Below are positions 6,970-13,389 of a DNA stretch of 38,035 nucleotides, piece after piece. Source of the DNA: an uncultured Eubacteriales bacterium (GTDB taxonomy: Bacteria > Bacillota > Clostridia > Christensenellales > Aristaeellaceae); the NCBI GenBank assembly GCA_902781945.1, contig CACZLE010000014.1:1-38035 (forward strand). The letters are read 5' to 3'. The translations under genes and the position numbers were made by a program. Positions within the stretch are counted from its first letter, which is position 1, and each line of letters starts with the position of its first letter. Below the pieces are notes generated by a model. That model had not been told where the DNA came from and made no database searches. It worked only from the letters and a program-made list of their open reading frames with translations.

Positions 6970-8463
6970 TTAGAAAACCAGCACCGTGCTGCCCTCGGAC
7001 AGAATGTTGTTGAGCAGCGGCACGATATGGGCCTCCTTGGCATCCTGGCTGATCACGTCCACGGGCAGGAAGTAGTTGCCGTCGGGCTGCACCACCACCA
7101 CGCCGATCTGCCCTTCGTCGTTGGTCAGCGCGTTGGCGGGCACGGTCAGGCTGTAAATGCTCTCGGACAACTGCACGTGGCAGGAGCGGATGTAGAGCAC
7201 CGGGGACACGTCGCCGTAGATGGTCAGCCGCACCAGCAGCTCGCCCTCTGCCCGGGTGATGGATTCCACCGTGGCGGAGACCCGCGTGTTGTCAAAGCTT
7301 TCCAGCAGCAGCTCGTAGGAAGCGCCGATGGTGGGCGTCCATTCCGCGTCGTCGCACAGCATCAGCACGGTGTAGCTGCCCTGACGCACGATGCGGTATA
7401 CGGCCACCTCGTTGCGTCCCAGGGCGGCGGAGGCGGGCAGATCGCCGCGGTACATGGCGCGCACCTCGGTGGGGGAGAAGCTCTCGTAGGTGTTGTTGTT
7501 CAGCACCCGTTCAAAGCCGTCCGTGTAAAAGCTGACAATGCCGGTATCGCCTGCTGCAAAGGGCTTGGTCCAGGTCTCGATGCGCTGCAGCTGGGTCTTT
7601 TCATCGTCATAGAGGCGGTTCAGCTTCTGGTCGTCGGCGTATTTCTGCTTCAAGTAATAGGAGCGCTCCTGGATATCCTCCCGCAGCAGCGTTTCCTGGT
7701 TGATCAGGTTGCCCGCCTGGCTCTGCACCATGTTCTGCGTCTCCTGGGCGCGGGTCAGCACGGCGCTGTTCAGCCGCTTCAATTGGCCGTCCGTTTCGAT
7801 GTTGGTCTCGGCCAGCAGGGTCTTTTGATATTCTTTGATCTGCGTGCGATAGTTGTTCAGCGTGGTCCATTCCTTGTTGCTGAATCCGCTGGTGTACACG
7901 GTGCACACCTTTTCGCCGCGGCGCACCTGGCTGCCCTCGGTGGCCACATAATCGATCTGGCTGATGCCCTCCTGGGTGAACATCACCTCGTTGCGCACCA
8001 GCAGGGCGTCGCCGGTGTAATTGGAGCCCAGGGTCCCGTTGGTCACCATGGCGGTGCGGGCCTGGGGACGGTTCATCAGCTGGGACACGGCAATGACGCC
8101 CAGCACCAGCAGCAGGGCTGAGACGATCAGGCCCAGCATCAGGTTAAGGCGGTTATAATTGCGCTGCCGCGGCGCGCGATAAGGCCGCTGCGTGCTCTGA
8201 AAGGGCGGCGGCTCCTGGGGCATATAGGCATCCTGGGCGTATTCGTCCTGGGGATACGGCATGTTCTGATAGGCAGGCTGCTGCTGTCCGGGGGCCACAT
8301 AAGGCGGCGGCATGCCCGCGCCCACCTGCGGCTGCACCGGGATCTCGGGCTGCTGGGGCGGGTAATAGGGCTGCTCCGGCGCGGTGGGCGGATAAGCCTG
8401 CGGCACAGCGGTAAATCCCTGCTGCTCGTAGGGATTCTGCTGTTCATTGGTGGGTGGCTGCAT
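6970..8463 (-). CDS. HlyD-like membrane-anchored adaptor protein with Pro/Gln-rich N-terminus
   Basis: The 497-residue product has a cytoplasmic-looking, proline/glutamine/tyrosine-rich segment (about residues 1-105), one transmembrane helix (LMLGLIVSALLLVLGVIAVS, about residues 109-128), then an extracytoplasmic part. That part resembles membrane-fusion/HlyD adaptors: a split biotinyl-lipoyl-like half (YVATEGSQVRRGEKVCTVYT), a helical hairpin of about 110 residues, and C-terminal beta domains. The start at 8463 is supported by GGAGGT eight bases upstream, placed inside the end of the FAD gene, four bases away. No ABC or MFS exporter is adjacent. Its place directly before sepF suggests an envelope or division role rather than efflux; this is inference. 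The exact function is not known. Confidence 0.75.
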   Translation of the reverse strand: MQPPTNEQQNPYEQQGFTAVPQAYPPTAPEQPYYPPQQPEIPVQPQVGAGMPPPYVAPGQQQPAYQNMPYPQDEYAQDAYMPQEPPPFQSTQRPYRAPRQRNYNRLNLMLGLIVSALLLVLGVIAVSQLMNRPQARTAMVTNGTLGSNYTGDALLVRNEVMFTQEGISQIDYVATEGSQVRRGEKVCTVYTSGFSNKEWTTLNNYRTQIKEYQKTLLAETNIETDGQLKRLNSAVLTRAQETQNMVQSQAGNLINQETLLREDIQERSYYLKQKYADDQKLNRLYDDEKTQLQRIETWTKPFAAGDTGIVSFYTDGFERVLNNNTYESFSPTEVRAMYRGDLPASAALGRNEVAVYRIVRQGSYTVLMLCDDAEWTPTIGASYELLLESFDNTRVSATVESITRAEGELLVRLTIYGDVSPVLYIRSCHVQLSESIYSLTVPANALTNDEGQIGVVVVQPDGNYFLPVDVISQDAKEAHIVPLLNNILSEGSTVLVF

Positions 8464-8467
8464 GAAA

Positions 8468-10081
8468 TCAAACCTCCGGGGGTTCGGATCTGTATTTGGA
8501 AACCAGGGCCTCGGCCACACGCAGGCCGTCCACGGCGGCGCTCATGATGCCGCCCGCATAGCCCGCGCCCTCTCCGGCGGGATATAGGCCCGCGATATTG
8601 CTTTCCAGGGTCTCGCACCGGGGGATGCGCACGGGGCAGGAAGAACGGGCTTCTATGCCCGTCAAAACGGCGTCCGGGTGGTCAAAGCCCCGCAGGCGGC
8701 GGCCCAGCATGGGAATGGCGGCCCGAAGGCCCTGCAAAGCAAAGGAAGGCAATACGGCGGCCAGGTCGGTCAATGTGACACCGGGCCGATAGGTGGGCGT
8801 CACATCGCCCAGATGGGCGGAGGCGCGTCCCGCTAAAAAATCCTCAGAGCGTTGGGCAGGGGCATAATATCCGCCGCCGCCGGCAGCAAAAGCGCATTTT
8901 TCCCATTGCCGCTGCATATGCATGCCCGCCAGAGGATCGGCGGAAGGAAAATCCTCCGTTCGCACGTCCACCAGCAGGGCGGCATTGGCGTTTTCTCCGT
9001 CCCGGGCATAGGTGCTCATGCCGTTGGTGCAAACCCCGCCTTCCTCGCTGGCGGCGGCAATCACCTGCCCGCCGGGGCACATACAAAAGCTGTACGCGCC
9101 GCGGCCATCGGGCAGCTTGCAGTTCAGGTGATATTCCGCCGCGCCCAGATAGGGGCTGTCAGCGGCGGGACCGTATTGGGCGCGATTGATCATCTGCTGG
9201 CGGTGCTCGATGCGCACGCCCACGGAAAAGGGCTTTTGCTCCATGCGCACACCGCCGTGGTAAAGCATCTCAAAGGTATCCCGGGCGCTGTGGCCGATGG
9301 CGAGGATCAGGTCCCGGACGGGAAGCTCCTGCTCCTGGGCGTTGGCCCGGTAGCGCAGGGCCATCAGGCGGTCATCCAGGGTCAGCAGCTGCGTAAGCTG
9401 AGCACCGAAAATCACCTGCCCGCCTAAACGGATGATCTCCCGTCGGATGGAAGCGACGGTCTGTGGCAGCTTGTCCGTCCCCACGTGGGGATGGGCTTGA
9501 TAAAGGATGCTTTCAGGCGCGCCATGGGCATAGAGAATCTCCAATACCTGGCGGCAGCGGGGATCCTTGATGCCCGTCGTCAGCTTGCCATCGGAGAACG
9601 CGCCCGCGCCCCCCTCGCCAAATTGCACATTGCTGTCGGTACGCAGGACGCCATCGATAAAAAATTGGTGAACTGTTTTTGAACGATCCTCCACGCATTC
9701 GCCCCGCTCCAGACAAATAGGATTCAGTCCTGCGCGGGCAAGATATAATGCCGCGAACAATCCGCAGGGTCCCATGCCGATCACAATGGGCGAAGGATCA
9801 CGAGGAGAAACAGGAGTGGGGGATAGGGGAGGGATGGGGAAAACAAGGGAAGCAATGCCGGGTTTCAGGCGAGCAAACACTTTGCTTTCATCATGAAGCT
9901 CCAAGTCCAGCGTATATACAAAATGCACGTCGCCCTTATCCCGGGCGTCAATACTTCGTTTGCTGACATGCCAGGAAAGGACTTGATCTTCCTTGATCCG
10001 CAGCTTCTGGAGAGCGCTTCGCAGCACGGCAGCATCCGCCTCCGCTTGCAGCCCTACCTTGATGTTTCCAACCCGCAGCAT
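8468..10081 (-). CDS. FAD-dependent dehydrogenase (uncharacterised COG2509-type)
   Basis: Predicted soluble flavoprotein of 537 residues. An N-terminal domain of about 95 residues, with DARDKGDVHFVYTLDL, precedes a Rossmann FAD-binding motif (VIGMGPCGLFAALYLARAG, near residue 100) ending in a glutamate-bearing LERGE. Later segments typical of this group are FGEGGAGAFSDGKLTTGIKD and the C-terminal YPAGEGAGYAGGIMSAAVDG. The substrate of the family is not established to my knowledge. An AGGCAGGAC stretch with GGAGG sits upstream of the ATG. Its 3' end carries the ribosome site for the HlyD-like gene, implying translational coupling. It heads the division cluster; a functional link to SepF is unproven. 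Confidence 0.87.
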   Translation of the reverse strand: MLRVGNIKVGLQAEADAAVLRSALQKLRIKEDQVLSWHVSKRSIDARDKGDVHFVYTLDLELHDESKVFARLKPGIASLVFPIPPLSPTPVSPRDPSPIVIGMGPCGLFAALYLARAGLNPICLERGECVEDRSKTVHQFFIDGVLRTDSNVQFGEGGAGAFSDGKLTTGIKDPRCRQVLEILYAHGAPESILYQAHPHVGTDKLPQTVASIRREIIRLGGQVIFGAQLTQLLTLDDRLMALRYRANAQEQELPVRDLILAIGHSARDTFEMLYHGGVRMEQKPFSVGVRIEHRQQMINRAQYGPAADSPYLGAAEYHLNCKLPDGRGAYSFCMCPGGQVIAAASEEGGVCTNGMSTYARDGENANAALLVDVRTEDFPSADPLAGMHMQRQWEKCAFAAGGGGYYAPAQRSEDFLAGRASAHLGDVTPTYRPGVTLTDLAAVLPSFALQGLRAAIPMLGRRLRGFDHPDAVLTGIEARSSCPVRIPRCETLESNIAGLYPAGEGAGYAGGIMSAAVDGLRVAEALVSKYRSEPPEV

Positions 10082-10111
10082 GTCCTGCCTCCATCCTTTT
10101 GTATCTTCTGT

Positions 10112-10140
10112 ATCATATCATATTTTTCATCGTTTGTCAT
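10112..10140 (-). promoter_or_regulatory. Sigma-A promoter for the FAD dehydrogenase gene
   Basis: Minus-strand ATGACA (10135-10140) and TATGAT (10112-10117) are 17 bases apart, ending about 30 bases before the gene's ATG. It lies back to back with the promoter of the MntA/HepT pair. Confidence 0.65.
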
Positions 10141-10157
10141 CTTTCTATGTGGTCTGG

Positions 10158-10186
10158 TTGCACTTTTCCTCCGCATGGGGTATAAT
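10158..10186 (+). promoter_or_regulatory. Sigma-A promoter for mntA-hepT
   Basis: TTGCAC (10158-10163) and TATAAT (10181-10186) are separated by 17 bases. The -10 box lies 24 bases before the GTG start of the nucleotidyltransferase gene. Confidence 0.8.
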
Positions 10187-10210
10187 AAAACAGAAAGGAG
10201 GAGTGATTCC

Positions 10211-10513
10211 GTGAGCAATAGACCTTATACGATACATGAGATAAAGGAAATAGCGGTTCCCATTGCAAAGAAGCATGGAGTTTCCTCGCTTTCCTTGTTT
10301 GGATCATATGCTCGAAACAGCGCAACTGATCGCAGCGATGTGGATTTCTGCATTGACAAGGGGAAGATCAGAGGATTGTTTCAGTATTTTGCTTTTGTAC
10401 ATGACTTGGAAAACGCGTTCGGCTGCCATGTAGATGTGGTAACAACTGGTATCGGTGATCAGGATTTTTTAGATCAAATTGAAAAGGACAGGATCATATT
10501 GTATGAGCAGTAA
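10211..10513 (+). CDS. mntA: MntA-like minimal nucleotidyltransferase (antitoxin)
   Basis: A 100-residue minimal nucleotidyltransferase. The sequence GSYARNSATDRSDVDF fits the GSx10DxD motif exactly, giving the metal-binding aspartates. In characterised MntA/HepT modules the enzyme neutralises the HepT RNase by transferring AMP groups onto a tyrosine. The start is GTG at 10211, chosen because AAAGGAGG lies about nine bases before it and the product then has the family length; longer readings run through the promoter. The gene overlaps hepT by 11 bases. Both genes are visibly richer in A and T than their neighbours, which suggests horizontal acquisition. Confidence 0.88.
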   Translation: MSNRPYTIHEIKEIAVPIAKKHGVSSLSLFGSYARNSATDRSDVDFCIDKGKIRGLFQYFAFVHDLENAFGCHVDVVTTGIGDQDFLDQIEKDRIILYEQ

Positions 10514-10853
10514 AGAATCTGTTATTCTCAAAAAGATGATTCGATACTGTGAGGATATTGACTATTTGATGCAAAAGTATGGAAGTGATTACTCCACATT
10601 CCAGTCTGATATATCCTTTCAATATTCTGTCAGCATGTGTATCATCCAAATAGGAGAATTGGTCACGAGGCTATCTGAACAGTTTATACGGGATCATAAA
10701 AATATTCCCTGGCATGAAATCAGGGCAATGAGAAATCTTCATGCGCATGATTATGACAGGGTTGATTTGAGCATTGTTTGGAATACTGTAATGGAAGATA
10801 TTCCTGATTTAAAGAATGCCTTATCTGTCATGATAAAAAAACCAAATTTGTGA
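10503..10853 (+). CDS. hepT: HepT-like ribonuclease toxin
   Basis: A 116-residue all-helical protein of the HepT (DUF86) family, predicted to be an RNA-cleaving toxin. The catalytic Rx4HxY motif is present and complete in RNLHAHDY near residue 80; the final tyrosine is the site that MntA modifies in known systems. Other family features are the N-terminal helix with YCEDIDYLM and the core IIQIGELVTRLSEQF. The start at 10503 overlaps the end of mntA by 11 bases, so antitoxin and toxin are translationally coupled. Because all key residues are intact, the module is likely functional, though this is inferred from sequence only. Confidence 0.87.
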   Translation: MSSKESVILKKMIRYCEDIDYLMQKYGSDYSTFQSDISFQYSVSMCIIQIGELVTRLSEQFIRDHKNIPWHEIRAMRNLHAHDYDRVDLSIVWNTVMEDIPDLKNALSVMIKKPNL

Positions 10854-10860
10854 TAAAATA

Positions 10861-10906
10861 AATCTCTCCTCTAATCGTCCAAATGGGGGAGAGATTATTT
10901 TGTTTA
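10861..10906 (+). terminator. Terminator after hepT
   Basis: AATCTCTCC pairs with GGAGAGATT (9 bp, 18-base loop) and is followed by ATTTTGTTT. It starts seven bases after the hepT stop codon. Confidence 0.75.
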
Positions 10907-10916
10907 ATAACAGAAG

Positions 10917-10950
10917 TAAAAAAAGAACGCCCCTTGCGGGACGTCCTTTT
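10917..10950 (-). terminator. Terminator after the Cys-pair repeat protein gene
   Basis: On the minus strand AAGGACGTCCC pairs with GGGGCGTTCTT around a GCAA tetraloop and continues into a run of T. It lies 16 bases past the stop codon of the secreted protein gene. Confidence 0.85.
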
Positions 10951-10965
10951 TGCTTTAAACTTTGA

Positions 10966-12972
10966 TTACTTGGCAGCCACGGCGGTGGGCAGGCTCTCGG
11001 TCTTCACGACGGCCACGATGGCGTTGGCGAAGGCTTCGGGCAGCTCGACAGCTTCGTTAGCGGTCAGAACCAGAGTGTTCTCAGCGGTGGGATTCTCAAT
11101 AGCTTCGGCGTTGGCATACAGCACCAGGGACTCACCCTCGGCCAGAGCAGCTTCGACGGTGATCTTGCCATCAGCAACGTTCACGGTCAGAACGATCTCT
11201 TCGCCGGCAACGTTCTTCACGACATACAGGTGCTTGTCAGCAACCAGCTGAGCCTGATTGGCTTCCAGTTCGGCAGCGGGAGCGGCCACGGCAGCCACGG
11301 TGGCGACCTTCTTGGTCTCGGTGGTGGCGGGAGCGGCAGCGGTCTTAGTGCTGGCAGTGGAAGCGGTGCTCTTGGTAGAGGTGGTCTTAGCAGTGCTCTT
11401 CACAGCGGTCTCGCCAGTCTTGGTGGCGCTGTTCTTAGCAACAGCGGGGTTGGAGGCGGTCTTCACCTTGCCAGAGGCGGTGGAAGCCTGCACGCCAACA
11501 GCGGTGGTCACGGTGCCCTTGGGGGCATCAGCAGCGGAGTACACCAGCTGAGTAGCCAGCACCTTGGTGCAGATGTCGCACTTCAGGGTGTACAGAACAG
11601 GATTGGTAGCGGAAGGAGTGCCAGTGCCAGGATACCAGGTAGCGCGATGGCCATAGGCGGGAACCTTTTCAACCTGGACATGAGCCTTGCCGGTCTCAGC
11701 CCAAGCCTTGGCGCACAGTTCGCCGCGCTGGCACTGACGGACACGCTTACCATTATCGGTGCAGGAGGGCTTCACTTCTTCAGTCCAAGCACCCCAATCA
11801 TGGCCCAGAGCAGGAGTAACGTCGCCGCCCTTGGTCAGGTTGCAGACGGAGCACTGATACTTAGCCTTGCAACCAGTATCTTCGCAGGTCTGGGGCTTAG
11901 CATCAACGATCTTAACCCAGGTATGAACAGCATCACCGGTCAGCTTAGGAACAGCAGCAGTTTCGATCGCATTCTTAGCCATGGTGCTGGCATTGCCGTT
12001 GGTTTCCATAGCCTTGCCGCCCTTTTCGCAGACATCAGCACTGCGCTGGCAGAAACGACCAACCAGACCATCAGCAGCGCAGGTAGCGGGCTTGATGGCG
12101 ATCCAAGTAGCAACAGAACCATTCAGGTTCAGGGTGTGGCCCAGAGGAGCGATGTAATCGCCGCCCCACTCAGCGCCGCACAGCTTGCAGCCCTTCTTGG
12201 CCTTGCAACCAGCGGATTCGCAGGTGGGATCCTTACCAACCACGATGGTGTAGATGTTTTCTTCGGCATGATCAACCTTGGCAATGGCTTCGGTAGCCAG
12301 AGCATTCTTGGCCATCTTCGCAGCGTCGCCGTTGGTTTCCATGGCCTTGCCGCCCTTTTCGCAAACTTCAGCATCACGCTGGCAGAAACGACCAACCAGA
12401 CCCACGTCCTTGCAGGTGGGAGCGCTGATAGCGATCCAAGCAGCACCCTCGATCTTGTGGCCCAGAGGAGCAACATATTCGCCGCCGCTCTTAGCCTGGC
12501 AACGGGAGCAGAACTTAATGGCGGTGCAGCCGGGAGTCTCGCACTTGGGAGCCTTGGCGGCCTGTCCGTCAACGGAGAAGTCATGACCCAGAGCAGCCAC
12601 ATCGTAAGCATCGGTGTACGCGCCGCAGACGGCGTAGTTCTCGCACTTACGGGCAACCAGACCGGTGGCGGTGCAGGAAGGAGCCTTCACCTGATCATAG
12701 GTGGTGGCGTACTTATGCGCCAGCTTGGCCACGGGCACGTTCCAGTAGTTGTTGCACGCAGAGCAATGATACCGGATCACACCCTCCATGGAGCAGGTGG
12801 GAGTAACAAGGTAAGTATCGCTGCTGAATGGCTTGAGGTAACCATCTTTGTCTACCTTTTCGATGGTGCCATAGTGGGTGTCACCGGTACAATCGGCGGC
12901 CATCGCGTTGACGGCCAGACACGCGAACAGCGCGACCACCAACACGAGGACCAGAAGTTTCGTGTGTTTCAT
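10966..12972 (-). CDS. Secreted protein with repeated Cys-pair modules and Thr/Ala/Lys-rich linker
   Basis: A 668-residue exported protein. The start at 12972 follows GGAGGG and gives a clear signal peptide (MKHTKLLVLVLVVALFACLA, then AMA-A). Residues about 30-475 hold some seven repeats of a pattern in which a Cys in (P/A)(T/S/K)C is followed by a glycine, then a paired-Cys motif such as CSAC or CSVC, ending with LGH or AYGH. Two repeats are expanded by an insert with VCEKGGKAMETNG. A Thr/Ser/Ala/Lys-rich linker (about residues 510-570) leads to a C-terminal beta-looking domain of about 95 residues. No LPxTG or SLH motif is seen, so attachment is unclear. Similar Cys repeats occur in clostridial surface proteins; the function is unknown. 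The paired cysteines could bind metal or form disulphides. Confidence 0.75.
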   Translation of the reverse strand: MKHTKLLVLVLVVALFACLAVNAMAADCTGDTHYGTIEKVDKDGYLKPFSSDTYLVTPTCSMEGVIRYHCSACNNYWNVPVAKLAHKYATTYDQVKAPSCTATGLVARKCENYAVCGAYTDAYDVAALGHDFSVDGQAAKAPKCETPGCTAIKFCSRCQAKSGGEYVAPLGHKIEGAAWIAISAPTCKDVGLVGRFCQRDAEVCEKGGKAMETNGDAAKMAKNALATEAIAKVDHAEENIYTIVVGKDPTCESAGCKAKKGCKLCGAEWGGDYIAPLGHTLNLNGSVATWIAIKPATCAADGLVGRFCQRSADVCEKGGKAMETNGNASTMAKNAIETAAVPKLTGDAVHTWVKIVDAKPQTCEDTGCKAKYQCSVCNLTKGGDVTPALGHDWGAWTEEVKPSCTDNGKRVRQCQRGELCAKAWAETGKAHVQVEKVPAYGHRATWYPGTGTPSATNPVLYTLKCDICTKVLATQLVYSAADAPKGTVTTAVGVQASTASGKVKTASNPAVAKNSATKTGETAVKSTAKTTSTKSTASTASTKTAAAPATTETKKVATVAAVAAPAAELEANQAQLVADKHLYVVKNVAGEEIVLTVNVADGKITVEAALAEGESLVLYANAEAIENPTAENTLVLTANEAVELPEAFANAIVAVVKTESLPTAVAAK

Positions 12973-13076
12973 GGTTAATTCCCTCCATAATTTTCTCGTC
13001 CCCTGAACTTTCCTGTAAGAACGAAGCCCTGTTTCGCCCTTGCAATCCTGCTCTTTGGAGACGGCCGGACACATCA

Positions 13077-13094
13077 TTTGCGCAAATGCGCAAA
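13077..13094. promoter_or_regulatory. Inverted repeat in the leader of the Cys-pair protein gene
   Basis: TTTGCGC and GCGCAAA flank AAAT, giving an 18-bp near-palindrome. It lies about 25-40 bases downstream of the predicted minus-strand promoter. It could be an operator or an mRNA hairpin; no partner regulator is known. Confidence 0.5.
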
Positions 13095-13120
13095 GATATC
13101 CGAATGGTTATCACATTGCC

Positions 13121-13148
13121 ATTATAGCACAATGACAAAGATTGTCAA
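13121..13148 (-). promoter_or_regulatory. Strong sigma-A promoter of the Cys-pair protein gene
   Basis: On the minus strand a consensus TTGACA (13143-13148) and TATAAT (13121-13126) are 16 bases apart, with a TGC extension directly before the -10. The match suggests high expression. Confidence 0.85.
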
Positions 13149-13241
13149 TACAGATTCCACGCAATTTTTTGTTTTTTTTTGCTTTTTTACAAATATCTGA
13201 CGCTATAAAGACTCTATTATATTAATGGAAGAAACTCATAC

Positions 13242-13270
13242 TTTCTTTTTTAGTGGGAATATGTTATACT
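13242..13270 (+). promoter_or_regulatory. Candidate extended -10 promoter for pcrA-ligA
   Basis: TATACT (13265-13270) is preceded by TGT, an extended -10 context. The -35 region (TTTCTT, 13242-13247) is weak. It would give a leader of about 115 bases before the pcrA ATG. Confidence 0.5.
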
Positions 13271-13389
13271 CTGTTTCGGCAGCTAAAAAAGGGGCTGCTT
13301 TGGAGATGGCTTGATGGCTGGGTTGCTTTATTTTCTATCCAGAACGGACCGAACTTGAATAAAAACAGACTAAAGTATAAAGGAAGCCT

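Larger units (their letters stand above)
12973..13389. other. Divergent intergenic region between the Cys-pair protein gene and pcrA
   Basis: About 417 AT-rich bases without a gene. It holds a strong minus-strand promoter (13121-13148) with a leader of some 140 bases, an inverted repeat in that leader (13077-13094), and a candidate extended -10 promoter for pcrA. The pcrA leader has a small hairpin (GCAGC at about 13280 pairing with GCTGC at about 13295). Confidence 0.7.

Noticed and set aside
6885..7043. Longer N-terminus for SepF
   Set aside because: The extra 53 codons cross the sepF promoter and the end of the upstream gene; MAFRDFARGVKNFF fits the known SepF membrane helix.
10479..10502. 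Longer N-terminus for HepT
   Set aside because: The earlier ATG lacks a ribosome site and adds residues that only reflect the end of mntA; the ATG at 10503 fits the family length.
13341..13356. Possible LexA (SOS) box before pcrA
   Set aside because: GAACGGACCGAAC contains direct rather than inverted halves and does not fit the CGAAC-N4-GTTCG palindrome.
13355..13381. TTGAAT ... TATAAA as the pcrA promoter
   Set aside because: The spacer is only 15 bases and transcription would start at or past the ATG.
13260..13389. Riboswitch or T-box leader before pcrA
   Set aside because: Only one small hairpin is present, with no T-box sequence, antiterminator or terminator pair.
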